Source: Euryodendron excelsum
Lineage: Eukaryota > Streptophyta > Magnoliopsida > Ericales > Pentaphylacaceae
NCBI GenBank assembly: GCA_033060915.1
Contig: CM065379.1
Coordinates: 26,714,318 to 26,778,317 of the forward strand
Length of the DNA: 64,000 nucleotides
Reading direction: 5' to 3'
Position numbers and translations under genes: made by a program. A model generated the notes under the pieces. That model did no database searches, had not been told where the DNA came from, and was given only the letters and a program-made list of their open reading frames with translations. Below are positions 9,524-21,235 of the stretch, piece by piece (position 1 is the stretch's first letter; each line of letters opens with the position of its first letter).

Positions 9524-12500
9524 TGTAAGCACCCCATTTTTGACCGCTCGGCAGTCTACGGTTCGTCCAGACTTGTACTCAAGTCAATATGAACGAATCT
9601 CATTCGAAGTCAACTCTCTGAATCTAATCCCATCTATCCATCGCTTCGCGGGCCCACCAAGCCCAAATAGAGGCAAAATGACCAAAATGCCCTTAGGGGC
9701 ATTATCCTTTTTCATTTTTGAATCAGGCACGTCTTTCCGAAGACAGTAAGTCCCCTTTCCAATTCCAAATCAGGCACGTCTTTTTGAAGATGGTAAGTCC
9801 CCTTTCTAATTCCAACAGACACGTCTTTCCAGAGACAGAAATCCGCTTTCCAATTCCAATTCCAATCCCTCTCTCGATACAGTTGATTCCTCGAGACGGT
9901 AATTTTATCCAATCCGGCACTTTTTGGAAGAAAATCTCTTCAGAACGGTAAGTCCCTTTAAACCTGTCGATCGGGACGAGACCCTAAGTCCCCTAGATGG
10001 TAGAACGGTTCACCTTTGGTGTCTGCTAGCCCGCCAATGTAGAAATGTCCATTTCAGGCATGCCTTCCGAGAAAGTTGACCTCTCATGTGCTAAGTCCCT
10101 TTAACAGCTTCCTGAGATCAGGCAGTCTCAAGAATGATCGTGAACCGTCAAAGTAGCGAAAATATTCGCAAACATCACAAACCGTCAGAGTTGCAGAAAT
10201 ACTCGTAAATAGGTCGATATAGGGAATTTCCAACAAACCCCCGTATCAAGAGACCGCTGTCAGAGTGGCGGAAACACTCAAAACTCAGGTCAACATCGGT
10301 GCCTGCTAGCCCACTTTAGTGAAAAATGACCAAACTACCCTTAGGGTCGTCTTTCGGCACGTTTCTCGAGAGCACATCTAAGCCCTCACAATGATAAGTC
10401 CACCCTTCCTACATCGTCCCAGAGATGATCCGGCATGATTAGGTGCCCTCCAGTCCGTTTCGGGTTAATTCTGCGACTTTTCAATCAAGATGACCATTTT
10501 GCCCCTAGGCATCCGAATGCCCCCGGGAACCACACCGGCTCTGGGTATCAAACTGGTAACCTCCTGAGAATGCTTCCTATAGTATTCTTGACCTCTCTTT
10601 ATCTTTCTGAATCATTTCGAGTCAACTCCGGCAAAACCGGCCCAAAATAACCGTTTTGCCCCTGGTGGGCCGGTCGCCTTTTCCAACCACACCGGCTCTG
10701 GGTATCAAACCGGAAACCTTTGGGAACATTCTGAATAATGTTTTCAAATCTCAAATCTTCTTCTGGGATGCTCCGAGTCCATCTCGGCAGCTTCCCGACC
10801 CGGTTGATCGTTTTTTCCCTAATGGCCCGGTCAACCCCTCCGACACATCCTATCCTCACTTTTCAAGTCAAATACCTCCGGGACACTATTATAAGTGTTC
10901 CTGTCCTATTTCGGCCTTCCGGGCCAATCCCGGTCCCTTAAATCCTTCCTGAACTTTTCGGAGTTACACCTACTAAAGCCAAGCTAAACATTGCATGGTA
11001 GGCACTAGTACAGGCGCCCAAATCTTTCCAAGATACGTTGCTTGCTGACCTTAAAACTTTCCTAATTGGCTGGCGCCACTAGCAGTGGCGCCAAGAGGAA
11101 ATTTGGCCTGGTGCCACTACAACAGGCGCTAGGTCTATCCCATCTCTATAAATACAGAGCCTCCTCCAGCGTGAAAGAGGTCTGCAAACTCAGTCTAAAA
11201 ACCCTAATATTTGATATACAGAGCTCGTAGCCTCCCTAAACCCTAGCTTCTCTAGGTTTTCCAAACCCTAGCCACCATACACAAACCTTGGCCTCCTATA
11301 CACTCATACACACACTTACACACTAGCCTCCAACCCTCCTTTGAAGACTTGAATTGTTGCAACTCGAAACTCTCAAAGACCAAGACAAAGCTCTTGAAGA
11401 CTGAAGCGAAGACCGAAGAAAAAGTAAGAAGAGTAAGGCGCGCAAAACCAAGCGAAATAAACAAGACATACAATAGGTTTTCTCTTTAACTTTCTACACT
11501 ACCCCCTCTCTTCTCTCTCCTAACCCACTTGGATTTTCTCTATTTTAATCCCCCATCTTCTTCCCCCCTTTCTTTGCATGCTTGAAACAAGGGGATTCCC
11601 GTTCTATGTGTAGGATTAGACTATTGGAGGGTCACTGTGTCGGGGGCTTTCTTTTAGTCTAACCGGAGACCACGTGGGTTCGGCCCCCTTGATTATGTGG
11701 TGAAACCTTAACCTTGTATGTTCACGACCCCAAATTTGCATTGCGCATATCATGATCTTGCATCTCTTCAAAATCGTTTTCAAAACTTGCATTAGCATTG
11801 TTTTCAAAATTGCATCAAAATCTTCTTTTCCAAAATTTGTTTTCAAAATCACAATCCTAGGGTGATTCTAGTCTTTCCATGGCTAGGGTTGCTTTAGGAA
11901 AGTGTTACATTTAAGGTGACTTTCATGGTCCATATTTTCAAATCTTGTTGTTTTCAAAACCACTATTTTAAAGTGGTTCTAGCCCTCTTATGGTTAGAAT
12001 CGCTTTAGGAAAGTGAGATATTTTATATACATTCCAAAATCTCTTCTAAAAAATCTCCTCCTAAAAATCTCTTTTCCAACATGCTTTCCATAAACTCTCT
12101 TTAAATTCATTTCCAAAATTGTTTTCTAAAAACTCTCCCAAAATTTATTTTCCAAAACTTCTCTTTTCAAACTCCTTTCCAAAACACTCTCCTCAAAATT
12201 TACTTTTCTAAAAACTGTTTCCTACAAACTTCTTCCAAAATTTTGTTTCCAAAACTCTCTCAAAGTTTTACTTTCCAAAAACTTCCTTCCTAAATTTTTT
12301 TTCAAATTCACTTTCTAAAAACTCCTCACTAGGATTTCTTTCCAAAAACTCTTTCTCCAAAATCTTCCTTCTAGAAACTCCTCTCTAGGATTTCCTTCCA
12401 AAAATCCCTCTTTCCAAAAAACCCAATTTCTAAAAACTCTTTCCTTAAAGTCCAAGTCAAGCCCTAGAACAACAATTAGGAAACCCTAATTTTCTTTCCA

Positions 12501-14481
12501 AAAACATGATTTTCAATCTTACCTTAAAACTTAGGTTTCCAAAACCTCTTATTTCACATCAAAACTATACATATTTTCAAAACTTATTTTCTACGTCAAA
12601 ACTATAGTTTTCCAAATCTATGGTTTCTAAAAACTTCCCTTTCCAAATCCATGCCAAATCTAATCTTTCCTTTAGGTCACCAAATCCAATCTCCCGTTTA
12701 GGAAACTAGATCCAATCCTCCGTTTTTGGAAACAAAATCAAACCTTCTCTTTTAGAAACAAAATCTAATCCCTTGTTTTAGGAAATATGAATCTTAACTC
12801 TTCCTAGTCCAAATCTTTCCTAATTCAAATCCTTCCTAATCTTCTACTTTCCTAAATCTTAAGTTTTCAAAACTTGAACATAAAAATCTTTCCTAAATTT
12901 TAAAACTCAACTTCCACATCTTTCCTAATTCAACCCTTTCCTAATTCTATCCCTTCCCAAATCTTAACTTTCCAAATCTAGGTTTTCGAATCTTTCCTAA
13001 ATTCAAACCTTTCCTAATATCAAGATTTTCTAAAACTCAAACTTTAAAACTTTCTAAATCCTAAACTTTCTAAATTTCAAATCTTTCCAAATTCAAAGTT
13101 TTCTAAATTCAAAACTTTCTTAAGTTAAATCTTTCTAAACTTCCAAACTTTGTAAATTCTAAACTTTCCTAAAAGTTCAAGTCTTTTCAAATGTAAAACT
13201 TTCTAAACTTAAAACTTTCTTATTTTTAAAACTTCCTTATTTTCAAAACCTTTCCTATTTCATAACCTTTCTTAAAATGAAACTTTCTTAATTCAAAACT
13301 TTCCTAAGTTGAAACTTTCCTAGACCAAAACTTTCCTAAAATGACATTTTCCTAATTTGAGCCTTTCCGAATTCGAACATTTCCTAAATCTAATTTTTCC
13401 AAATCTTTCGAGTTTAACATTCGAGTCAAATCTTTCTTAAACCTCTAGTCTTTCCTAAGTCTGAGTTTCCTAAACCTCAATCTTTCCAAAACAAGTCCAA
13501 ATCTTTCTTCCAAGTTCTATCTTTCCAAGTCAAGTCAATTATTTCTTTTCTAAGTTTCTAAGTCTATGTCTTTCAAAACCATTCTTTTCAAATCTTCCAA
13601 TAGAAGTCCAAATTTTCTATTCTTCCAATTCTAATTAGAATTCCAACTTCAACTCTCTTCCAATCATACCTTCTATTTTCAATCGGATTTTTGTCCAAAC
13701 TATGACTGACCTGATTCCTCCAGAAGGATACGTAGACAACCCTCATGGGTGCGGTCACAACATTTTTCAAGTTTCTATTTCCATAAAATCTTTCCAAATC
13801 TCTAATCTATTTTCAAACTTCCAATTCCAAATTTCTATTTCCAAGTCTCTATTTTCAATTTCCAAAACCTTCTTTCCAAATTCAAATTTCTATCAATTTC
13901 TTTCCAAATCTATTTTTCAATTCTCTTTCCTTGCATTTGCATATCATGTATCATGTTAAATTTCTTTTTAAACATTTCTTTGACAAAGCGGATATGATTG
14001 AACATTGGTTAGCTAAAGACTCTCATAGGTAAGTCTAGGGTAAATAGACATGTAGGTACAGCAAGGGCGGGGTAGGGTGATGGCTTAGTACATCTTCCTA
14101 CACATAACCAATCTCCAAACCTAGATCATTGTTTTTGAAAAACCAAAAGGAGTTATTTTTCTAAAAAGGGCTTAATTATTTTCTAAAGGTTGCCAAACAA
14201 CCTGTTTTCCTAAAAACCTTGTCTTGAGGAGATATTTTCAAAATCGTTTTTCCAAACCCTAAGCGTAGTTTTCAGATTATGCTTAGTTTTTAGGTGACCT
14301 AACTCACCTTAATTAAGTTAGGTGGCGACTCCAAATCTTTTCTAAAAGCCTTTATTCAGATCTAGTTTCAATTCAAACCTAGTCGCACTCATTCTTCTAG
14401 GAGGGTGAGTTCTAACGAGAGAGTACAGTATCTTTCCCGCTTGTTGTGTATTCCTCGAGTGCAAAAAATCTGGGGGCGACA
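9524..14481 (+). repeat. E1 3' LTR, 4958 bp
   Basis: Starts TGTAAGCACCCC and ends GGCGACA. U3 holds degenerate short versions of the 81-bp repeat (about 9720-9950, with CAGGCACGTCTTTCC-type motifs), a CCGG-rich array of about 157 bp (10490-10970), GGCGCC motifs (11060-11130) and TATAAATA at 11147-11154. R/U5 contains a 2 kb degenerate TTTCCTAAA-type stretch with very few G (about 12000-13650), then the conserved terminal 830 bp. Confidence 0.92.
11147..11154 (+). promoter_or_regulatory. TATA box of the E1 3' LTR
   Basis: TATAAATA in the context TCTATAAATACAGAGCC, conserved in all complete LTRs of the family, about 1.62 kb into the LTR. Transcription would start some 30 bp downstream, which defines U3 as the upstream 1.65 kb. 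Confidence 0.75.
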
Positions 14482-15949
14482 AAGTCCGTCGTCCTTTGTA
14501 GCCTCGCCGAGAAAATGAAGCGTTGGTGGAATCTGACATTGGTACTGACATTAGGGATAACATGGTTGGAATGATACAAGAGGCTATTCCACATGTTGGC
14601 ACAACTTTTGAGAATGATGAGGATCAGATAGGGGCAAATCAAGAAACGATTGATTTTTTCAAACTTTTGGAAGAGGCAAAGTCTGAATTGTATCCGGGTT
14701 GTCATAAATTTACCAAATTTTTATTCAATGTTCGACTTTTTCATATGAAGGTGCTAAATAATTAGATGGACAAGTCGATCGATATGTTACTTAAGTTATT
14801 ATGTGAGTCTTTCCCTGCGGGAGTGAATCTTTCAAAGAACTATTGTGAAGCTCGCAAGATGACTGAAAATTTGGGGTTCACTTATGAGACTTGGGATGCA
14901 TGCCCTAATAGTTGTATGTTGTTTAGAAATGAGGATGTCAATCTTAGTAAATGTGTGATATGTGACAGTTCTAGATGGAAAAAAATGTGATGATACTGGA
15001 GACTCCCAATGTTAGAAGAAACCTGCAAAATAGATAAGGAATTTTCCTGTGAAGCCAAGGTTGTAAAGGCTGTTTATGTCATCACAAATGGCAAAGGCAA
15101 TGAGATGGCATACAAAGGAAAGAGTAAATAACGGGACCTTAAGGCATCCTGCTGACTCACCGGAATGGAAACATTTTGATCAGCACAAGCCATACTTTGC
15201 TAGTGATCCTCGCAGTGTAAGGCTTGACTTTGCATCGGATAGATTCAACCCATTCAGCTCAATGAACATAATCCACAGTACTTGGCCTGTAGTATTTATT
15301 CCATACAACTTACCACCTTGGATGTGCATGAAGCAACCTTTTTTGATCCTGTCTGTGCTTATTGATGGCCCAAAATCCCCTAGTGACAAGATCGATGTGC
15401 ATTTGCAACTGTTGATTGAGGAGTTGAATGAGTTGTGGAATGAAGGTGTGCCCACGTTTAATGTATCGACGAAAGAAATGTTTCAATTGCATTCATGTTT
15501 GTTGTAAAAAATAAGTGATTTCCTTGCGTATGTTATAGTGTTAGGATGGGATACGAAAGGTGAATATGCTTGCCCCTGTTGTAACAAGGAAACTAATTCC
15601 ATATGGTTGAAGTACAGTAAAAAATTTACCTACAAGGGTCATCATCGATTCTTACCCGACGGTCACAAATTCCGAAAGGATAAGGTTTCTTTTGATGGTA
15701 CCTGGGAGATAAAAGGCAAGCCTAATATGTTATCCGGATCAAATCTATTGCTACAGTTAGAGTCAAAAGGAATTCTAACTCAATACAAAGGGATGATCTT
15801 ATAGAAAGACGCATAAGGTTACTTGAAAAGGACAATCCAAGATCTAAAACTCATAATTAGAGAAAGAAGAGTATATTCTATGAATTGTCATACTGGAAAC
15901 ACAATTTGATCAGACACAATCTCGATATGATGCATATAGAGAAGAATGT
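14482..15949 (+). pseudogene. tnp2: CACTA (En/Spm) TNP2-like transposase, 5' segment
   Basis: Translation pieces follow the plant TNP2 transposase order: FFKLLEEAKSELYPGC (14650-14702), RLFHMKVLNN, then a TAG at 14763 where the family normally has a sense codon, SIDMLLKLLCESFPAGVNLSKNYCEA (14775-14850), WDACPNSCMLF (about 14890-14925), CVICDSSRWK, MRWHTKERV, HPADSPEWKHFD, FASDPRSVRL, NLPPWMCMKQPF (15308-15343), IDVHLQLLIEELNELW, and MHIEKNV at the break. Several stops and frame changes make it non-functional. TNP2 catalyses cut-and-paste transposition of CACTA elements. The 5' side is cut by E1 at 14481. The 3' side is cut by E2 at 15950, and the reading frame resumes at 40115. Confidence 0.92.
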
Positions 15950-18900
15950 TGTCGCGCCTAGATTTTTTGCACTCGAGGAATACTCACCCAAGCGGGAAAA
16001 ATGTTGTACTCTCTCGTTAGAACTCACCCTCCTAAAAGAATGAGTGCGACTAGGTTTGAATTGAAAATTGATTTTGAATAAAGGGCTTTTGAAAAAGATT
16101 TGGAGTCGCCACCTAACTTGATTAAGGTGAGTTAGGTCACCTAAAAACTAAGAATAATCCGAAGACTACACTTAGGGTTTTTGGAAAAAGGTTTTTGAAA
16201 ATATCTCCTCAAGAGAGGGTTTTTAAGAAAACAGGTTGTTTGACAACCTTTGGAAAACATTTAGCCCTTTTTGAAAAATGACTCCTTTTTGGTTTTTGAA
16301 AACAGTGATTCTAAGTTCAGAGGTTGGTTACGTGTAGGGAAGACGCACTAAGCTATCACCCTATCCCACCCTTTCGGTACCTACATATCAATCTACCCTA
16401 GATTCACCTATGAGAGTCTTTAATTAACATATTTTCAACCCTATTCACTTTGAAAAACAATGTTTGAAAAGAAACTAACATGATGCATGATATGCAAGTG
16501 CAAGTTAAGAGAATTGAAAAATAGATTTGAAAAGAGATTGATTTGAAATTGATTTGATTTGAAAATAGATTTGAAGAGATGGAATTGAAATTGGAAAGTT
16601 TGAAAATTGAAAATAGAAATTTTGAAATTGAAATTTTGAAAATAGATTGGAATTTGAGATTTGAAAAATGTGGAGACCGCACCCATGAGGGTGGAATTGA
16701 AAGTTTGAAAAGTATTGTGACCGCACCTATGAAGGTTGCCTACGTATCCCTTTGGGGGAATCAGGTCAGTCGTAGTTCGGATAAGAGTCCGATTGAAAAT
16801 AAAATAATTGATTTGAAGAAGGAGATTGAACTGGAAATTGAATTGGAAGATTGAGACATTGAACTTTGAATAGAGGATTGAAAATTGGAATTTGGAATTT
16901 TGGAATTGAAAATATTGAATTTTGATTTGAAAAGATAGAACTTGGAAGAGAGATTTAGACTTATTTTGAAAAGACGAAGGTTTAGGAAACCTAAACTTAG
17001 GAAAGATTTGACTCGACTTGGAAGGTTTAGGAGATTAGGAAAGATTAGATTTAGGAAATGTTTGAATTAAGAAAGGTCCGATTTAGGAAAGCATCATTTT
17101 TGGAAAGTTTCAAAATTAGGAAAGTTTTCATTTTAGGAAAGTTTTGAAATTGGAAAGCTTCGAGTTTTGAAAGTTTTCGAAAAAGGAAAGGTTTTAGGAT
17201 TAGGAAAGTTTTGAAATTGGAAAGTTTCGAGTTTAGAAAGTTTTCAAAAAAGGAAAGGTTTTCAGATTAGGAAAGTTCCCAAATTAGGAAAGTTTTGAAA
17301 TTAGGAAAGTTTTAGATTTGAAAAGATTTTGAAGTTTTGGAAAGTTTAGAATTTGGAAAGATTTAGGTTTAGAAAGATTTAACTTGAGAAAGTTTTGAAT
17401 TTGGAAAGATTTGAAATTTAGAAAGTTTAAGATTTAGAAAGTCTTAGAGTTTTAGAAAATCTTGAGATTAGAAAAAGTTTGAGTTTAGGAAAAGTTTGAA
17501 AACTTGAATTTGGAAAGTTAAGATTTGGAAAGAGGGTTGAATTAGGAAAGAATTGAAAGTTGAGTTTTAAAACTTAGGAAAGATTTTTATGTTCAAGTTT
17601 TGGAAACTTAAGGTTTAGGAATGTGAAAGTTTAGGAAGGATTTGAATTAAGAAAAAGTTGGATTAGGAAGGGATTGGATTTGGTTTCCCAAACGGGAATA
17701 TTTGATTCGGTTTTCTAAAGGGAAGATAGGATTTGGTAAGGATTTGGACAGGGAGGTTCTAGAAACCCTAGTTTTGAAAAATTATATTTTTGACGTAGAA
17801 AAGAGGTTTTGGAAACATGTATAGTTTGATGTAGAAAACGAGAGGTTTTGGAAATCTAGGTTTGGGCAAAGTTTGAAAACCATGTTTTTGGAAAAAAAAT
17901 TAGGGTTTCCTAATTATTGACTCTTGGGTTTAACTTGGACTCTAAGAAAAGAGTTTTTTGGAAAGTGTTCTTTTGGAAGCAAAGATTTTTAGAAGGAAAT
18001 CCTAGAGAGTTTTTGGAAAGTGATTTTTGAGGATATTTGGAAAGAGATTTTAAGAAAAGGAGTTTTTGGAAAGTGAATTTTGAGAGAGTTTTGAAAACAA
18101 GATTTTGGAAGAAACCTTTGGGAAAAAGTTTTTAGGAAAGTGAATTTTTGGAAAGATTTTTAGAAAGAAATCCTAGTGAGGAGTTTCTAAAAGGAAGATT
18201 TTGAAATGAGAGTTTTTAGAAAGATTTTGGAGAACGTTTTTGGAAAGTGAATTTTAGGGAGAGCATTTTGGAAAGGAGTTGAAAAAGGAGGTTTTGAAAA
18301 ATAGATTTTTGTAGAGAGTTTTTAGAAAACAATTTTGGAGAGGAAAGTTTTAGGAAAGTATGTCGAAAAAGAGATTTTTAGGAAGAGGGATTTGGAAAAA
18401 GAGTTTTTAGAAGGTGTAAAAACATCTCACTTTCCTAAAGCAATTCTAACCATAAGAGGGCTAGAACCACTTTAGGAAAGCGGTTTTGGAAAACAATAAG
18501 ATTTGAAAATATGGACCATATTGGTCACCTTTAATGTAACACTTTCCTAAAGCAACCCTAGCCATGGAAAGGCTAGAATCACCCTAGAATTGTGGTTTTG
18601 AAAACAAGTTTTTGAAAAAGGGATTTTGATGCAATTTTGAAAACAAGTTTGAAAAGTGTTTTGAAAACGAGTTCGAAAATGAACTTTGAAAGATGCAAGA
18701 CTATGATATGCACAATGCAATTTGGGGTGGCGAACATACAAGGCTAAGGCTTTATCACATAATCAAGGGGCCCGGACCCACGTGGTCTCTGGTTAGACTA
18801 GAAGAAAGCCCCCGACACGGTGACTCTCCAATAGCCCAATCCTACACATGGACCGGGAATCCCCTTGTTTCAAGCATGCAAAGAAAGGGGGGAAAGAGAT

Positions 18901-19309
18901 GAGGGATTAAAATAGAGAAAACCCAAGTGGGTTAGGAGAGAGAAGAGAGAAGAGAGAAGGGGGAAGTGCGAAAATTTAAATAGAAAGCCTACCGTATGTC
19001 TTCTTTATTTTACGAGCCTTGCTTGTCTTCAATCTTCGGTCTTCGTCTTGATCTTCTTCTTCAACCTTCAAGGGTTGTCTTCAAGCTTTAGATGGCAGCT
19101 CTTCAAGTCTTCAAAGGTTGGTTGAAGGCTAGTGTATGAGTGTATGGAGATGTATAGGAGTGTATATGAGGCTAGAGTTTAGAGTAGGGTGGCTAGGGTT
19201 TGGGAAACCTAAGAAAACTAGGGTTTTGGAGGTGCTCGAGCTCTGTATATCGAAATATAGGATTTTTAGGCTAAGTTTGCGGATCCCCTCCACGTTGAAT
19301 GAGGCTCTG

Positions 19310-19317
19310 TATTTATA
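19310..19317 (-). promoter_or_regulatory. TATA box of the E2 3' LTR
   Basis: TATTTATA on the + strand (TATAAATA on the - strand) in the context CTCTGTATTTATAGAGG. Confidence 0.7.
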
Positions 19318-19515
19318 GAGGTTGGACAACACTGGCGCCTGTTGCAGTGGTGCCAGGCCAAAGTTTACACTAGCGCCACTAAGAGTGGCGCCAGGCCATT
19401 TTTTGGCTTGGCACCACTACTAGTGGCACCAGCCATTTAGGAAATGTTTAAGGTCGGCAAGCAACGTATCTTTGACTAGATTTGGGCGCTTGTACTAGTG
19501 ACTACCATGCAATCT

Positions 19516-20185
19516 TTAGCTTAGCTTCATTAGGAGTGACTCCGGAAAGTCCGAGAATGATTTGAAGGAGCCGGGAATGACCCGGAAGGCCGGAAAGGAG
19601 CCGGAACACTTAAAATTATGTCCTGGAGGTATTTGACTTGAAAAGTGAGGATAAGATGTGTCGGAAAAGTTGACCGGGCCCTTAGGGGGCAAAACGGTCA
19701 ATCAGACCGGGAAGTTGCCGAGGCAAACTCTGACTGTCCCGGAAGAAGACTTGGGATCTGGAAACATTATTTAAAATGTTCCCAGAGGTTTCTGGTTTGA
19801 TTTCCAGAGCCGGCGTGGTCAGAACAGGAGACCGGCCCACTAGGAGCAAAACGGTCATTTCGCACCGGGTTAGTCGAAACTGACTCGGAATGATCCGGAA
19901 AGGTAAGGGGAGGTTGAGAACACTATAAAAAGTAGTCTCAGGAGGTTACCGGTTTGATACCCAGAGCCGGTGTGGTCAGAAAAGGAGGCCGGCCCACCAG
20001 GGGCAAAACGGTCATTTTGTACCGGGTTGGCCGGAACTGACTCGGAATGATCCAGAAAGGTAAAGGAAGGTTGAGAATACCATAAAAGTATTCTCAAAAA
20101 ATTACCGGTTTGATACCCAGAGCCTGTGTGGTTCTCGGGGCGTTCGGATGCCTAAGGGCAAAATGGTCATCTTGACCGGAAAGTC
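19516..20185 (-). repeat. CCGG-rich tandem array, about 157-bp period (E2 3' LTR)
   Basis: About four degenerate units. Each begins (- strand) near GACCRTTTTGCCCC and contains CCGGCTCTGGGTATCAAACC or a diverged form, followed by TTTTTATAGT and TTCCGAGTCAGTTCC motifs. Confidence 0.75.
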
Positions 20186-20390
20186 TCGAAAAACGTCCAA
20201 AGGACAGTTTGGTCATTTTTCATCAAAGTGGGCTAACAGACACTGCTGTTGACTTGGGTTTTGAGTGTTTCCGCCACTCTAACGGCGGTCGTCGTGACAC
20301 ATGGGTTTGTTGGCAATTCCCTATATCGACCTACTTGTGAGTATTTTCGCTACTCTAACGGTTTTGTGAGTAGTTTCGCTACTCAGACCG

Positions 20391-20996
20391 TCTCGAGGAA
20401 TAAACTGTCTCGAGAGAGGGATTGGAAAGGGGTCTTATCGTCTCCGAAGAGATGTGCCTGGATTAGAACTGTCACGAGAAATAAACTGTCTCGAGAGTGG
20501 GATTGGAAAGGGGTCTTATCGTCTCCGAAGAGACGCGGCTGGATTGGAACCGTCTCGAGGAATTAACTGTCTCGAGACAGGGATTGGAAAGGGGTCTTAT
20601 CATCTCCGAAGAGACGTGCCTGGATTGGAACCGTCTCGAGGAATAAAGTGTCTCGAGAAAGGGATTGGAAAGGGGTCTTATCGTCTCCGAAGAGACGTGC
20701 CTGGATTGGAATCGTCTCGAGGAATAAACTGTCTCGAGAGAGGGATTGGAAAGGGGTCTTATCGTCTCCGAGGAAACGTGCCTGGATTGGAATCGTCTCG
20801 AGGAATAAACTGTCTCGAGAGAGGGATTGGAAAGGGGACTTATCGTCTCCAAAGAGACACGCCCGGATTGAAACCGTCTCGAGGAATAAACTGTCTTGAC
20901 AGAGGGATTGGAAAGGGGACTTATCGTCTCCAAAGAGACGCGCCCGGATTGGAACCGTCTCGAGGAATAAACTGTCTCGAGAGTGGTGATTGGAAT
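20391..20996 (-). repeat. 81-bp tandem array, seven full units (E2 3' LTR)
   Basis: Unit starts (TCTCGAGGAATAAACTG on the + strand) fall at 20391, 20472, 20553, 20634, 20715, 20796, 20877 and 20958, exactly 81 bp apart. Each unit contains the dyad GTCTCCGAAGAGAC and two CTCGAGA motifs. Because 81 is 27 codons, the array stays open in several frames on both strands and produces repetitive pseudo-proteins of up to 189 residues. Confidence 0.95.
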
Positions 20997-21193
20997 AAAA
21001 AAAGGAAAGGACAATGCCCCTAAGGGCATTTTGGTCATTTTGCCTCTATTTGGGCCTAACAGGCCTGCGAAGCGATGGATAGACGGAATTTGGACCTAAA
21101 GAATTGGTTTCGATTGGAATATGCCCATAATGACCTGAAAACATGTCTGGATGGAGTGTAGACTGCCGAGCGGTCAAAAATGGGGTGCTTACA

Positions 21194-21235
21194 GCTGCCC
21201 CTCTTTTTCTGTCTTTGCTTGTCAAAGACAGAAAA
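21194..21235 (-). promoter_or_regulatory. E2 polypurine tract plus hairpin
   Basis: On the - strand the tract AAAAAGAGGGGCAGC ends at the LTR boundary (21194). Upstream of it, 21205-21217 and 21223-21235 form the same perfect 13-bp stem as in E1, with loop CTTGT on the + strand. Flanking arms at 21161-21184 (inside the LTR) and 21252-21274 (interior) form an outer inverted repeat that encloses the whole junction. Confidence 0.85.

Larger units (their letters stand above)
1..14481 (+). mobile_element. E1: Tat/Ogre-like non-autonomous LTR retrotransposon, 5' end outside the window
   Basis: The order on the + strand is partial 5' LTR (1-1602), PBS (1605-1623), leader, gag-derived ORF (3172-4373), non-coding DNA, an antisense PMD-clan pseudogene (6689-8612), hairpin plus polypurine tract (9482-9523), and a complete 3' LTR (9524-14481). 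The window's first bases match the LTR from about position 12881, so roughly 3.4 kb of the 5' LTR lies upstream. The 3' flank is AAGTC (14482-14486), so the unseen left flank should also be AAGTC if target-site duplication is intact. No protease, RT, RNase H or integrase is visible in the 7.9 kb interior. The element is inserted in a CACTA transposase pseudogene that resumes at 14482. Confidence 0.88.
15950..21193 (-). repeat. E2 3' LTR, 5244 bp
   Basis: On the + strand it reads TGTCGCGCC.. to ..GGGGTGCTTACA, the reverse of the family ends. It contains seven exact 81-bp units (20391-20957), the CCGG-rich array of about 157 bp (19516-20185), a TATA box at 19310-19317 (reverse) and the degenerate AAAGGAAA-type stretch (about 16850-18420). 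The reverse complement of the PPT abuts its right end. By eye it differs from the 5' LTR (34864-40114) by only a few percent. Confidence 0.93.

Noticed and set aside
14342..14705. Antisense ORFs crossing the E1 LTR end and TNP2
   Set aside because: Shadows of the + strand TNP2 frame and LTR end. They cross an insertion boundary, so they cannot be ancestral genes.
20454..21023. A 189-residue ORF with a 27-residue repeat (also at 26029-26541, 39466-40008, 58376-59041 and on both strands)
   Set aside because: It is the 81-bp tandem array read in open frames. The frame exists on both strands, the protein has no start or end conserved between LTRs, and it lies in U3.
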